Notes under the pieces: model-generated
Told to the model about the DNA's origin: nothing
Seen by the model: only the letters and a program-made list of their open reading frames with translations
Databases searched by the model: none
Translations under genes and position numbers: made by a program
Shown: in pieces, positions 50,985 through 63,008 of the stretch
How the letters are laid out: each line of letters starts with the position of its first letter
How positions within the stretch are numbered: position 1 is the stretch's first letter
DNA from: Amia ocellicauda
Taxonomy: Eukaryota > Chordata > Actinopteri > Amiiformes > Amiidae
Length of the DNA stretch: 64,000 nt
Direction of reading: 5' to 3'
Assembly: GCF_036373705.1 (NCBI RefSeq)
Contig: NC_089858.1
Location: forward strand, 13,460,001-13,524,000

Positions 50985-53254
50985 AACTGCATTGGAAATG
51001 TCAGTGCTGCTGTTCGAGCTGCTTCAGTCAGGCGATGAGGGACTCGGTTTAGACTTAGAGAGAGAGAGAGAGAGCGGTCGGTTATAGTCGGGCACTGAGC
51101 TGGTGTCACAGTCTGCCTCTTGCCCAGTCCCCCAGGTGGTGCCCCGCCCTACAACAGCCAACAAAACATGTTTTCTTTTTTGTGGTGGTTGTTGTTTACT
51201 CTTTTCTGTAAAATAACGCAGTGCTATTCCACCTTGAGTGAGAAATACACCGACACTGCCTGCCTCAGAGGCTCAGTGGCCTCTCTACTCTGCCGTTCCA
51301 GAGCACGGGGGGAGAGAGAGAGGGAGTGCCCCAGTACACGGGCCAGGCTCAGAGTATTGCTGGAGGAGGACAAAGACACCGCAGCGATCACAGCACAGTA
51401 CAGCACAGCCTACTCCAGGATGACGGACATGTTACACAGCCAGGTCCCCAGACCTCCGCTACAGAAATCTGTGCATCTTCTGTAACTGTCCTTGTATTAA
51501 TGGGCAAGATCTGTACAATTATTGAGTCTGCGTATTTTAATAACATTTCTGTCTCTTTTGGTATTGCAGTTGTTTATGTTATCAATTTATTTTCCTCTTT
51601 ATGGCGTCTGCAAATGCTATGGCAAACGACAGGGTGATTCCAGGCTGCAAATAAGCGTAGCCTTCTCAACAAACAAGCACATGGTTCGGCTTGCCGTTTT
51701 ATAGTGCCCAGAAGGAGCAGCCTGGGAAGATGGCGCCTTGCAGACTCAACAGAGACTCCTCAGACACATAGTCAAAGCAAGGACATCAGGCCCGCGGTTC
51801 ACTTTCTATGCAAAGCGTTTCACCCAGATTGCTGACGCCGATGGCAGAACGTGCTTGGCTACCCTACCAGCAAAGAAATAAAAGCAGACGTTGGAGTCCC
51901 CAACCTACCTACCAGCCGTGCCTCACCCTCACGCACCAAGCAACACTTCAGAGGCATAGAGTAATTGTGTCTAGTGGTGTTTGTGTGACACAGAACCCAT
52001 CGGGACCGGCACACTCACCACCCCTCTCCTGCACGGTCCCTTAGGACCTATTCCGCAGACTGACTCCTCTCCTCGCTACCCACTTTGCTTAATTTAGTAA
52101 CTGAGCACTGTGTTTGTTTTAGAGCCCCCCCAAAAAATATGAGTGACTGTGGCACTGAGGTCCTGAGGGGGGAGGGGGAGCAAAAGCAATTATCACACGG
52201 CGCACGTGTATCCTGCTCTGGGAACGCAGCTCCCAGGGTGCAGACTGAAGAAGAGACGTCTCTTTTTTTGGAAACAATAACAACAACAGCAGCAGAAGCA
52301 GACCCAGCTGCCACCACAAAAGACAATCCGTCTTCTTGGGCCTGTATGTACGTGAGCAGGGAAGGCAAGTGTCAGGCAATCAGTGGCGTGTCTGTAGGCG
52401 ACAGCGGGTGAGCATTACAAGAGCACACACCACACAGCCAGGTGGCTGGAGCTCCCCCCCCGCCCCCCACTGCGTCCGCACATCCGTCACCCCCTCTCCT
52501 CTCCTGCACTGCCCCAGCCAGACATGAATAAGCCTGCCAGCCTCCGTACTGGGGGGCAACCCTCGGACCACACCAAGACTTTATGCCTTGCTTAGGTAAG
52601 AGCTAAGGGACCAAAAACTCCAGCCATCGTGGAATTAAATAAAAGCCGCCACAAACAGGGGGCCCAGGAGTTGACAGAGGTCCTGTTTTGAGTTCCCTCA
52701 TCTTTAACTCGACTGCCAGGATATAAATATATGTATATTTATTTTTCTGCAAGACCAGGGTTTGCAACTGTTTTGCTGGGCCTCCCCTCTCTAAGGCTTT
52801 GCTGTCTTTCATGCAGGAGAAATGCTCCCCTGAGTTACAGCACAGTGAGTAGGTGGGCAGGAAGGTAGGCAAGTGGATGGTTAATTAGGTAGGTAGGCCC
52901 CTGGGTCTCTGAGCAACACCAAGCTAGCCTAGCATTGGGCTCCATGGTCAGGGCTTCTGTGGCAGGGAGCGTTGTCTGCAGCTGCTGCCCCCACATGGCC
53001 AACTGTGGGGAGGAGCCCACAGATGCTCCCTTCATATTAAAAGTCCTCAGTCTCCCCGTCTCCATTGCCAGCCCCTCCTCCCCCTGGTTATGTAAATCTC
53101 CAGACTCAAGCGCTCAGTGTTGGTTGGCCGGAAATGGGGGAAAAAAAAATACAGTATATACAATTTCATGGACAGGAAAGACTCGTTGAATCGAAGAGCA
53201 AACTACCTCTAAACTGTGTCATTCTCTTCAGGGGTTAGAACGTGTGCTGTGTGT

Positions 53255-53343
53255 AGAGTGTGTGTGAGTGTGTGCGTGTGCAGAATGTGTGTGCAGAGTG
53301 AGTGTGTGAGAGAGTGTGCGAATGAGTGTGTGTGTGTGTGTGT
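53255..53343. repeat. (TG)n-rich low-complexity stretch
   Basis: Interrupted TGTGTG/GAGTG repeats ending in a pure (TG)n run near 53327-53343. Confidence 0.8.
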
Positions 53344-54503
53344 TTGTTTTTTTCGTGGGAAACGGTCTGGTTCTTCAAACGTCACCTCAAGCTGGTTCCC
53401 CACCCACAGTGCCAGGGAGCTGTGGCTATTACTCAGGACGAACAGGCACGGCAGAGTGGTTACAAAGGAAGGGCTGACACCGTGTGTGTGTGTAGGTATT
53501 TACTAAAAAATATTTGTATATATTCTAACCAAACCAACACACATTCAATAGCATCATTACATAACAAACTTACAAAGAGCGTGTCAGGCGATGTGGGGGG
53601 GTGTTTTGACAACAGATAGATGATCCACACTGTGCAGCACCAACAGCAGTCATACGGCACAGGTTATAAATCAACCACAGCACACAGGGGAACTGATACG
53701 AACGGTCTGCTTGAAGCTCTAGCATGCAGCAGGACTAAGAATCAGACAACAGGTTCTTGTGATCTGGCCTCCCCTAGAGAACGGTGAGAAGCAGTGCCAC
53801 AATGTACTGCACTGTAACTCTACTGCACCACACTGCACTGGTGAGATCAGATTACAGATTCCAAAGGGGGGAGGGATTGCATCTCTCCTCTGGTCTACAG
53901 TCAATCCAAACACTGACCAATTTGAACAGCAGCAACTGCAAAACCCCACTGACTACAGTGACAGGTTGTGCAAGTCTTCTCATCAAATTCCCAGGGTGCG
54001 GGGTGTTTGGGGTCGAGCGCACGCAGCACAGTAAATCCAACACTGGAAAAAGGGACAGACGAGTCACCGGGCCCTCTCACCAGCCAGGGTATCTGAGGCT
54101 ACACTGCCCGCAACACACAGACAACAGGCCTGAGCCATGCCCAGCCCTCGTCCCTCTCCTGGCGCCCCTCTCCCTGCCATTGCTCCAGGCTGGGTGGCAT
54201 GTGCAGCAGATGGCTGCTGGGCAGCCAGGTTTGGGAGTGTGCCATGAGACCCAGGCCACGGAGTGCATTAACATCTATATCAACATTACTATAAAATCCA
54301 ATGGCTTTTAATGGTCCATGTAGAAAAATCACCTTCAGGATAGCTAAAGCTGGTAATGACACTTAATGCTACAAAGGTCAGTTAACTCAAAATACATGTT
54401 ATTTCTTAATTTCTATAGATTGGACTTGTGTGGAAAGTCACCCAGGACAAGCAATCTGAATCCTTAAGTGCACCAGTTTAAAACTCTCAGGGTCCAGTGC
54501 AGT

Positions 54504-54777
54504 CAGTGGTGGGCAACCCATAGCCCACCACCCGTGCATCCTCTTACCACCCACAACTGCCCCCAAAAAATATATATATTTATGACCACTGTTTATTTTG
54601 TATTAGGATTATTCACTTAATACATTTGTTATGCCTTTACTGCATTATATTGCTTTTTAAATTAAAATGTAGCATTTGTGGCTCTAATTAAGGTAAAAGG
54701 GTTCTTGCAGCCCTGCAGTTATTTGACAGCTGGACTTGCAGCCCTATGATCAATGTAGGTTGCTCACCACACCACTA
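54504..54777. mobile_element. hAT-like non-autonomous element (MITE) candidate
   Basis: The left end CAGTGGTGGGCAACC (54504-54518) and the right end, reverse-complemented TAGTGGTGTGGTGAGCAACC (54758-54777), form imperfect terminal inverted repeats around about 240 bp of AT-rich non-coding DNA. CAGTGGTGGGCAAC is typical of fish hAT tips. A target-site duplication was not clear. Confidence 0.45.
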
Positions 54778-55320
54778 TAGATGAACATTGTCCTTCTAAA
54801 GCAGAGCAGTATCTGCAATGTCTCACATAGAGATTATCAGGAAAAACAGTGCTTTGCCAAGGATAAAGAGTTTTCCCAAAGTATAACATTTTTAGACTAA
54901 ATCTACAAACAGATGTACTGGAATCTCAAGTCTGCAAAACAAAATTGTTGACAACCCTGTCCATTAACTATGGTGTAATGGGAAAATATGGGATTTATAC
55001 TCCAGGTGGGATTAAGCCACAGGGTAATAAATGTCAATCTCATATTTACTTAAATGCCGTTAAAATAAACATTTAAAAGTCCACTACTTTGGTAATGTAG
55101 CCTAACAGGCTTGTATATTTAACCTACACTTACCATTACTCAATAATGCACTGGAATTGCAGTCTCATTCAACAATATTGAAGATCTATGAATGACTAAA
55201 TACAATGTCACTATGGGAGAGACCTGGAATGAGAGAGAGACTTAACCAAGAAGGTGGTTTTATTTGCAGGTGCCTTCTGTACAGAATGACGAGTGAAAAA
55301 GGGAATAGCAGAAGTGACAG

Positions 55321-55665
55321 CAAAACAAAGAACAAATTCTGAACATTGAAAATAAATGTTGCACGTCAGTCAGTTTGTACAGCTTGGAACAATTTACAGA
55401 AAGCTTAGGCCAATTCCCATCCCTCCTCCTCCTCGGCCGTCTTCAGGCCACGTGGAGGGATGTCGCACACGGCGGTCTTCACGTTGTTGGGGATCCATTC
55501 CACAAAGTAGCTGCTGTTCTTGTTCTGCACGTTCAGCATCTGCTCGTCCACCTCCTTCATGGACATGCGCCCACGGAACACCGCTGCCACCGTCGGGTAG
55601 GCGGCCATCATGTTCTTGGCGTCGAACATCTGCCGGGTGAGCTCAGGCACCGTGAGGATGCATTT
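55321..55665 (-). pseudogene. Beta-tubulin retrocopy fragment, 5'-truncated with internal deletions
   Basis: The minus strand encodes [19 protein letters not shown], then [40 protein letters not shown] and [12 protein letters not shown], unmistakably the C-terminal third of beta-tubulin, without introns. Relative to the family about eight residues are missing after MMAA (the CDPRHGR region), and about 75 residues (GLK to the acidic tail) are gone. The remaining TAEEEE tail shifts into GWELA-stop (55405). Sequence before LTVPEL is unrelated. Downstream, 55321-55404 may be retained 3' UTR. Frames are intact but the protein could not fold as tubulin. Confidence 0.85.
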
Positions 55666-58600
55666 CATTCTTTATTTACTGCCATTTCTGCTTCAGCTCA
55701 GAGTTGACTAAAGACGTGACTAAAGAATGCTATTGGTCGGTTTAAATGTAATGTACAAGAAGGGCCTTCTCTTGCTGTTGACCATTTTCTCTTTTCTTTT
55801 CTCCCCCACTCATCAACATTAGGGGAATCTGTGTCTATTCTCATTTTCAACTGAAAGATGATGGAAAGAATGACTAGGTGCACATAGCAGATTTAAAAAC
55901 ATAAAGAATGGATCTGATATCATCTCCCCTTTGATCGGCCTCCAGCTCCTAGGGATTATTGTAAATGGTGTTATTAGGAGCCAGGGGATTAGCAAACATT
56001 TAATGGTTGCCCGATAACTGCTATTGTGCTTAAATGAATGCGGACAAGTTCCCACGCAGAGTCAGCAGAAGGCGCTGTTTTGCTCTGCTCGTGAAAAGCT
56101 CAGCAATGATGCGTCTTGAGGGGCCGGTATGACGGCTCCGGTCACCTCGGGAGTCGCTTCACCTTCCAAAACTCAACTTGTATGAAACAAATACAATCAA
56201 AAAATGAAAGTACCAACAGCTTTATGATAATTTTTATTAGTACCTAGAACAATGATTGCAACATGTTTTTAAAAAGATGTAACATTGATTCACTAAGGTG
56301 CTCTGCTGAAATCAGGGGTTGGAGACCGAAAATCAAGTCTAAGGTTACAGGAAGCTGTACACCAGTATAAAAATACAAAAGACACACAAACCACCCACAG
56401 AAAGAAGAGAACAAAACAATAACCAACCAAAAAAAAAAAAAGTAAACTGAACAAACACAGAACAGGATAATAATGTGGTTAATAAAGCTATAGAGTGCGC
56501 CGTTTGTGCAAGAAGCTTTAAAAACAAAAACAAAGAAATAAATGTGGGGCCAATAAAGGAACCCTCCAGAAAGAGAGAGCCCACCCCACACACACCCCTT
56601 CACAGGACCGGTCGCATCTTAGTCGGATTAGAAAACCAGCGCAGTGCACAGGGCACTGACAGAACTGTAAACTGGAGATAGACAGGCAGAGGCACTTGCG
56701 CTCCCTCCCCACAAACCACCAGGAGGAGCTATTGCCCTAAAAATGGGAGCAGACAGGGTGGAGGACAAAAATAGCAGCAGATGAGTAGGAACAGGAAGCC
56801 AAATGTATATCAGTCTGCAATCCATATTCATTTGATAGGCTGAAGATAGGTGGCATGGTTAATCTCGCAGGAACAGATTTTCAACCTATACAATAAATAT
56901 ACAAAACTTTAAAATACTCCCCATAGGTTTTAGGCACACATTAAGGATGGCAATTGTGGCATATGTACAATATAGGCAACTCGTTTCTGTCCTATATATG
57001 CACATGATCCACATGGGCAAGATCCCTACTGAACAGCAGTGCCTCACACTACACTCCAGTCAGCCAGGCTGGGATCCCAAAATAACCAGTGCGGCCCAGT
57101 GACTACTTTACTTATGGATTAAGGCAGACAAGACACGGGACTAATCCCTGTGCACTGGCTTCTGAAGCATCCCCTACACGAATAAAATCATAATCATCAT
57201 TATCATAAAATCAATAAATATAAATCTCCACAGCGCCTGGAAGCAGGTGCTCAACGCGCTCTTAGGAGAGTCTTCATTCAGGGCAGCTCAGCTGAGGACA
57301 AAACGCTGAGCCGAATACACGAGGAAAGCATCACCCTTTTATAAGTGGGAGGTATAAAAGCAGTAGTCACAGCACATGAGAAAGGTAGATTGGACATATG
57401 AAAAAAGAAGAAGGGGGTTCCATCTGGAAAACAAATCAAAAAACGCACTACACACTGAAGTCCCTCCAGAAACGCACTGGTCAACTTATTCAACAGCCCA
57501 GTCCAAACCAGATACATGAGTTCTGTCAGACAGGCTTGTAAAACATCCGTCAGTAAAGGCGTTTTTGTTTGTTAACGCCCGAGTAGATTTTCTGTTATGT
57601 CATCTTTATCAATATGTTTTTTTATGTACAGAAATGAATTTGCATGCCGATGGGAGTATTCATTGCAGAGGTGTTATTGTGGTGGTGGGGCATGGCATTA
57701 TTCTACAGGGCATTAATGAAGACGTGCAGCTGCAGTCGCTGTGAAGTGCGAACACAGTGAGGAGGGAGAGGATGGCGCGCTGCATAGCCAAGCTCTGAGT
57801 CACCGTCTGGAATCACTCTCAAGGTGTAACAGTAAATGTCGATGTTTCTGGCTCAATCTCACACTCTTTTCTAATAGGTTAAGAAGGGATAGGCCTGTAT
57901 GGGGAATTTTTATTTTTAAACGTGTGTGCAAAATACATCTGTGGTGCAAACCGGGCCGAAGGCAATCACGAGACCAGGAACTTTGAGAAGGTGGCGGTGG
58001 AAAATGAGCAGAAGTATGAGACGAACTGTCACATCAGTTTTTTAAATTGCCCAAAACTCGCGTAAGGTCAAGTTCCCAGCCAGGTTACAATGAACAGTTG
58101 GCGAGAGCAGAGGGGGCCGTTTGCCAGGTACAGAGACCCGAGCCGCGCGTCGCTGGCCGAGTTGGGGAAAAAACGTCAGCAACAAAGGTAGACAGAAAGG
58201 ATTCCTTGGGTTTCGTGCATATCAAATACACAGCACCAGTCTAGACCCAGACAGACTGCAGCCCCTGAGCACCCGCCATTTAAACACGCCAGCCTTCTGC
58301 GCCAAATGCGTCCAAAACTTCGGCCTGTGTGTGCTTTGTTTTGACCCTTCTCCCTGGACGGGCGCAGCTGTACAGAGGAAGAGTGACTCAGTAAATAGAG
58401 ATGAACAGAAAGCGAAGAGGAACGTAAGGCATCGAGAGGATGAGTGGGTCACTGGCCTCCTGCAGGCGTGCCGTGGGTACAGTAGAGCAGGCCTTAGAGC
58501 CCAGCGGAGGGACAGAGAGACACCGAGACGGCCGACCCACCCCCTGTGCAGCGGGCCAGCCGGCCGGAGTCGCTCCAACAGCCTCAGAGAATTGTCTCTT

Positions 58601-59342
58601 CTGTGGAGCTTCCTTCCCTCACTCTGGACCGGTCTCCTGAAGGCTGCCGATGTTGAAACTTGACAATCTTAACCAGCAGCTACCTCCCAAATAAATGTTG
58701 TGCCCCAGAGTCCCCCACCAGCCATCAGAGCCGGCAGATCACCGTCCATCTCCACACTGGGGCGGCTGCAGCGGAGGTCTTGAAAACAAGTCAAGTGTCG
58801 TTTTGGTTGAGATGAACATCTGTTTTTTTTGTTTGTTTTTTTTCTCCATTCTCGCTCTCATTTCTTGTTTTTTAGCACACATTTCTTTTTGACACCTGAT
58901 GTCGAAGGCCAGCTTTGGTTGTAATAAAATTGAAAAGGAGAAAACAAAAACAACCCAGATTAGGAGTGTCTTAAATTTAAGGCATCACGCATGCAAATGT
59001 TTGTTTAAAAAAAAGCATTTAAATGGAAAGTGACCAATCTAAAATCCCAAATCCAGTTTTTGTAGCTAGTTCCCATCGTATCCATCCAGGTACACAGGAA
59101 ACACTAAATCCAAAGTAAAGATCAAGCACTCCTTTTTTTTTTTCCTTCTGTTCTTCCTCCTCCTCTTTGATTTACATGACATTATTACAGAGGCATCAGA
59201 CAGGGGAGGAAAAAACAAAACAAACGCCATCCCTTTTCTCCAATGTAAATAGAATCAGATGCTGCCAGGCTGCAGTTCCCACCCTTTCCTGTGGGGGGCA
59301 GCAGTGCTGTGTGCAGTCCAGTGTCAGTCTTCCTCCCCTGCT
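55666..59342 (-). other. ARRDC1: ARRDC1 3' flank / possible long 3' UTR
   Basis: Downstream of the ARRDC1 stop codon. Minus-strand AATAAA hexamers occur at 57914-57909 and 56238-56233; I cannot tell which is used. The 180-codon plus-strand frame at 58121-58663 has no recognisable domain and is probably spurious. Otherwise nothing coding was seen. Confidence 0.45.
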
Positions 59343-59419
59343 TTACCTCCTGCTGTTGCCGCTGCTGTTGCCGCTGGTGTTGGGGCTGCTGCAGCTCTCC
59401 TCATAGGTTGGGGGGGGTT
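59343..59419 (-). CDS. ARRDC1: ARRDC1 last exon: distal PPxY and C-terminus
   Basis: Encodes (E)PPPTYEESCSSPNTSGNSS, GNSRR-stop. PPTY is the second PPxY motif (human PPSYEQSC), which binds WW domains of NEDD4-type ligases. Acceptor GGCAG; stop TAA at 59345-59343. Confidence 0.92.
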
Positions 59420-62400
59420 CTGCCAAGACAAAGCAGATGTCAGACATGGAGTCACACAGAGCACACCCACACGAGCCTATAATCCAGTGGCCTCTTAATA
59501 GTATAAATTAATCCGTCTCCCTCTCTCTCTTTTCACCTTTCATCCCTACCCCTACCCCTACCCCTACCCCCCTCATTTATACCCCCCACTCCTACCCCCC
59601 CAGGTCTGCCCTTACCATGCGGGTACCCCCAGGTGCTGTACTCCGGGGGCAGAATGAGCGGGCAGGTGGTGGGTACGGGAGTGGCGCCCCCCTCAGAGAA
59701 GAAGGGTATGGTGGCACCAGTGGACACACAGAACAGGGGTGCCGAGGAGCTGGTGGGGTTGGCGCACCGCTGGTCCTCAGAGAAGGTGAGGCCGGGCGCG
59801 TAGCTGAAGGCGCTGGGAGAGAAGGCCAGCTGCTGGCCAGAGGAGTCCTGCTGGGAGTGGCTCTTGGTGGGGATCGCCTCACTCTCCAGTCCCCCGGCCT
59901 CCATGTCTTCCTCCCCCTCCTCCACTGGAGGGGCACTGGGGGTCACCCCGAGGCTGGCTCTGGGAGGGACAGAGCGCGGTGCAGGGCGGGGGGGCAAGCG
60001 GGGCACCGGGGTAGGGGGGGCAGCCCGGGCCGGAGTCCTGGGGGAGGTGTTGATGGCGATGTTCCCGATGTAGATGGGCAATGTCACCAACACCTCGGGC
60101 CACTTCAAAGACACCTGCGGAGAAATATTGACGTTAGAAACATTGGGTTTTCTGTCCCTCTCTCTCTCCCTGTTCCCACTTCCATCCCCCTCTTTCTCTC
60201 CCCCTGTCTCCCGTCTCCGTCCGTCCCTCTCCCTCCTTATTCCAGTCTCTGTCCCATCTCCCTGCCTGTCCCGGTCCAAGTGCACCAAGCTCTCCTGGGT
60301 TCTCCCTCCTTCACCTGGATGAAGTAGTCGATGTCAATAAGGGTGCAACCGGAGAGGATAGACTGCGGCAGCGGCGGCACGATGATCTGCTCCTTCCACT
60401 CGGCATGCTTCCCCGCCTTCACGCCAGCGCCCTCCACCTCTGCAATTGTGCGCAGGTCATAGGTCACCCTCTTTGTCCTATACGTCACTTTCTACAGAGG
60501 ACACACACAGAGACACTGTAAATCCCAAGTTACAAAAATCGATGGCAAATTTACACGTGTAAAAATTGCGTAAGGGAATTCCAATGTAAGTGTGGGGCAG
60601 CTGAGCAGGTGGCCGCTGGGTGGACTGTACCTGGATGAGGCTGGCCATCACATAACCGGTGTCCTTGCCCGACTTGTTGTGGATCTCGGTGGCCAGCTGG
60701 ATGACCTGTCCAGGTGCGTAGCCCCGCTGGTCGCTCCGCGCCCGCAGCATCAGCGTGCCTGTCTTCACCAGCAGGTACGAGAACTTCTTGGTAATCACTG
60801 CCGAGCTGGGTTGCTGATTCAACAAGGCGGAAAATATTAGGCCAGACAGACACAGAGGGAGGGACGGACAGACAGGCACACAGTGAGACAATGGAAGCAG
60901 ACAGGAAGAGAGAGACAGAGAATATGGTGCAGGTTTGTACTCGTGTGTGGTCCCCATAGGGTAGTGTGCCCCTCCCAGTGCCCCGCTGACCGCTCACCTC
61001 GATGTCGGGGACGTCGTTGAGGTTGAGGAGGTTCAGTAGGTAGAAGGGCTTCTCCACCTTGTAGTCCTTGGCAAAGCGTGGCGTGTCAATCACGGCCTTC
61101 ACTCGGTACACGATCTTCCCGAAGGGCCCCTCGAATGAGGTGGGGGCAGACACTGCGAGGGAAGGAGGTGGGAGAGGGGGCACAGTGTTACTAAAGCTTC
61201 CGATAGAACTGAAATAATAAAATAACAATGGCCGAGACTGATGGGCTGCTCTTGTAGGAGCAGTACGGAAATGTGACCAGGAAGAACAGAAACGCCAGAG
61301 AATGAACTTGAAACTCTGGAGGTTTGCCTTGAGGAGCTATTCTATAATGGCTAAATATAGCCAATAGTGAATAAAGCCCACTGTATCAGCTGTGTGGACT
61401 CTGCTGGCCCTCAAATGCTTTTCCTGCTGGAATGAAAAGTGTAGCTGAAACAGGGAAAACAGCTGTAACACACACTGCAAATAATACAAGAGAGAGATGT
61501 ATCAAAGGCTTACAACTGGACTACGTGGTTTTCACTGATCTGTGCGATTCGGGAGGGCATGGGTGGGTGGTGGGGGGCACAAAAAAGCAAAAGCACTTAA
61601 GCTTGGATTAGACAGTGAGCTGGAGCTGCTTCTGTCATGTGGTTCTGTAAAAACAACTGCTCCATCGTCCGAGGAAATGATCCGGTGGTGTTCGGCCAGG
61701 CCACTCGCAGGACGTACTGATGGTCAAGGTACAGCGCAGTTCAACAAACTCCCTCCTGCTCTCACCCACCCAAGGAGCTCAGTCCGAGCCCTCTTCCTCC
61801 TCACATACAGCCCTGTAATGATTCGATGCCCAGGCCACTGCAGCTGCATACAGCCTGTCAGTTCAGCCATGGCTCCAGGGACGAGCTGCTTGTTGGGGGG
61901 GTGGGGGGGGGCTTGCAGTCTAATGTAGGAGGAATTAAGCTGTAAACCTGACAGGACATCCTTTTCTGGGATTGGAAACGGAAGCGATTTCACTTGAGGA
62001 AAGCACAGAGGAAACGCTGCCCAGTCTGAGCTGAGTGCAGTGCCGCCACGATTGTGTCCAAAATGACTTAAACCCAATGCATGTAGATTTTTCCCCCACA
62101 TCACATTCAGTTTTGTTTTAAATTTATTACATTTTGAACAACCACAAAAATAAAATAAAACAGAACATTGTAAGTTTAATTTCATTTCATTCAAGTTCAG
62201 CCTACTTCAAAGGGTACAGTTTCAGAAACCTAGATCATAAGAATAGCTGCTGCGGCATCAAGCCATCAGCACTCAGGTTAATGATATCTGACAAGCCATC
62301 ACTGGCATCTCCAGCCCTAGGCATCGGTGCAGAACGCTGGAGGCCTCTGAGTGCCAGCTGGCCTCCAGAGCGATCCAGAACACTGAGGGTCATAACCCGG

Positions 62401-63008
62401 GCGAGGATCAGGACTGACCCAATGAACTATATTCTCTTGAGTAGCACCTTGAAAGCAGTAATGTAATCACCTTCTCTAATGCCACAGTGCGGTGGGAAGT
62501 AAGAGACTAAAACAAAATACAGACGATTATTTAAATGGAGGGGCAGAAAGAGGGTGGGTGGCAGTGCGTCCTGGCAGGAGACAAGGATCTCGACAGCTAT
62601 TCAGCACCCATGACAGCAGCAGAGGACACATCTATAAATAGACGGCACAGACACCGCTGTTGGCAAACAGAAACGGCTACAAAAATACACCAGGGTCACA
62701 GCCCAGCCGTGATGTTTGATAAGGGCGGCTCATCTCACTGGTCCAGTCACTCCAGGCAACAAGATTTATATAAATAAATGACTAGTAACCCTTCTTCAGC
62801 AGAGTGCGGGGTGAGTGTTGGGTCAGTGTGGGCTCCCCCCAGAGGCAGCCAGCAAGGGGAGCCCCTGGCCCAGTCCTAGGGTTGAGGGCTGACGTGATGA
62901 CAGGGTCGGAATGGGGCACCTGGACAGAGAGAAGAACCCCAAATGCTGCCATCTTACCTGGGATGAGAAACTGGAAGGGGAAACTGTGCTCTCCAACTGC
63001 CAGAGTGC
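59343..63008 (-). CDS. ARRDC1: ARRDC1, arrestin-domain-containing protein 1 (5' end outside the window)
   Basis: ARRDC1 is a membrane-associated alpha-arrestin. It recruits NEDD4-family ubiquitin ligases through PPxY motifs and the ESCRT-I protein TSG101 through PSAP, driving budding of plasma-membrane microvesicles. Six coding exons are visible: 62958-63008, 60998-61152, 60631-60813, 60315-60491, 59616-60114, 59343-59419, all phase-compatible, giving about 380 residues. The first exon or exons (MGRVQLFEISL-type start) are beyond 64000. Arrestin N-domain: HSFPFQFLIP, TSFEGPFGKIVYRVKA; C-domain: KKFSYLLVKTG, RTIAEVEGAGVKAG, TLPIYIGNIAIN. C-tail: PSAP at 59940-59929, PPEY and PPTY. The gene lies head-to-tail upstream of EHMT1 as in human. 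Confidence 0.93.
59544..59572. repeat. (CCCCTA)n array in the last ARRDC1 intron
   Basis: Four to five CCCCTA units on the plus strand (GGGGTA on the sense strand), with more C runs to 59600. It is not the vertebrate telomere repeat CCCTAA. It is G-quadruplex-capable on the ARRDC1 pre-mRNA. Confidence 0.9.
59616..60114 (-). CDS. ARRDC1: ARRDC1 exon: end of arrestin C-domain and Pro-rich tail with PSAP and PPEY
   Basis: Encodes VSLKWPEVLVTLPIYIGNIA, a Pro/Arg-rich linker, GVTPSAPPVEEGEED, IPTKSHSQQDSS, CVSTGATIPFFSEGG and LILPPEYSTWGYPH. Each has a clear human ARRDC1 counterpart (VPSAPPQEE, STKSHSQ, CISTGATVPYF, LILPPEYSSWGYPY). Phase 0 to 1; donor GTAAGG. Confidence 0.94.
60315..60491 (-). 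CDS. ARRDC1: ARRDC1 exon: arrestin C-domain
   Basis: Encodes KVTYRTKRVTYDLRTIAEVE, GAGVKAGKHAEWKEQIIVPP, LPQSILSGCTLIDIDYFIQ; 59 codons, phase 0. DVRTIAEVEGAGVKA is the matching human string. Confidence 0.94.
60631..60813 (-). CDS. ARRDC1: ARRDC1 exon: arrestin C-domain start
   Basis: Encodes QPSSAVITKKFSYLLVKTGT, LMLRARSDQRGYAPGQVIQL, ATEIHNKSGKDTGYVMASLI, Q; 61 codons, phase 0 at both ends. Donor GTACAG. Confidence 0.93.
60998..61152 (-). CDS. ARRDC1: ARRDC1 exon: arrestin N-domain
   Basis: Encodes (V)SAPTSFEGPFGKIVYRVKA, VIDTPRFAKDYKVEKPFYLL, NLLNLNDVPDIE. TSFEGPFGKIVYRVKA is an alpha-arrestin signature. Phase 1 to 0; donor GTGAGC. Confidence 0.94.
61153..62957 (-). other. ARRDC1: ARRDC1 intron (about 1.8 kb)
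   Basis: Lies between the TSFEGPF and HSFPFQF exons. No coding segment was seen; it holds ordinary AT-rich sequence and a short C/G-run tract near 61895-61910. Confidence 0.7.
62958..63008 (-). CDS. ARRDC1: ARRDC1 exon: arrestin N-domain (short)
   Basis: Encodes TLAVGEHSFPFQFLIP (human SLPAGEHSFPFQFLLP), 51 nt, phase 1 at both ends. This is the most 5' ARRDC1 exon recognisable in the window. Acceptor TTCGCAG, donor GTAAGA. Confidence 0.92.

Larger units (their letters stand above)
50231..54503. other. Intergenic region upstream of EHMT1
   Basis: No gene was recognised. The region contains (GA)n arrays at 50935-50981 and 51057-51074, a (TG)n-rich stretch at about 53255-53343 and scattered short open frames without family similarity. 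Confidence 0.55.

Noticed and set aside
58121..58663. 180-codon open frame on the plus strand
   Set aside because: No recognisable domain, motif or splice context; it lies in the ARRDC1 3' flank and overlaps another frame on the opposite strand.
59544..59572. Telomere-like repeat
   Set aside because: The unit is CCCCTA, not CCCTAA, and the array is only four to five units inside an ARRDC1 intron, so it is not an interstitial vertebrate telomere.
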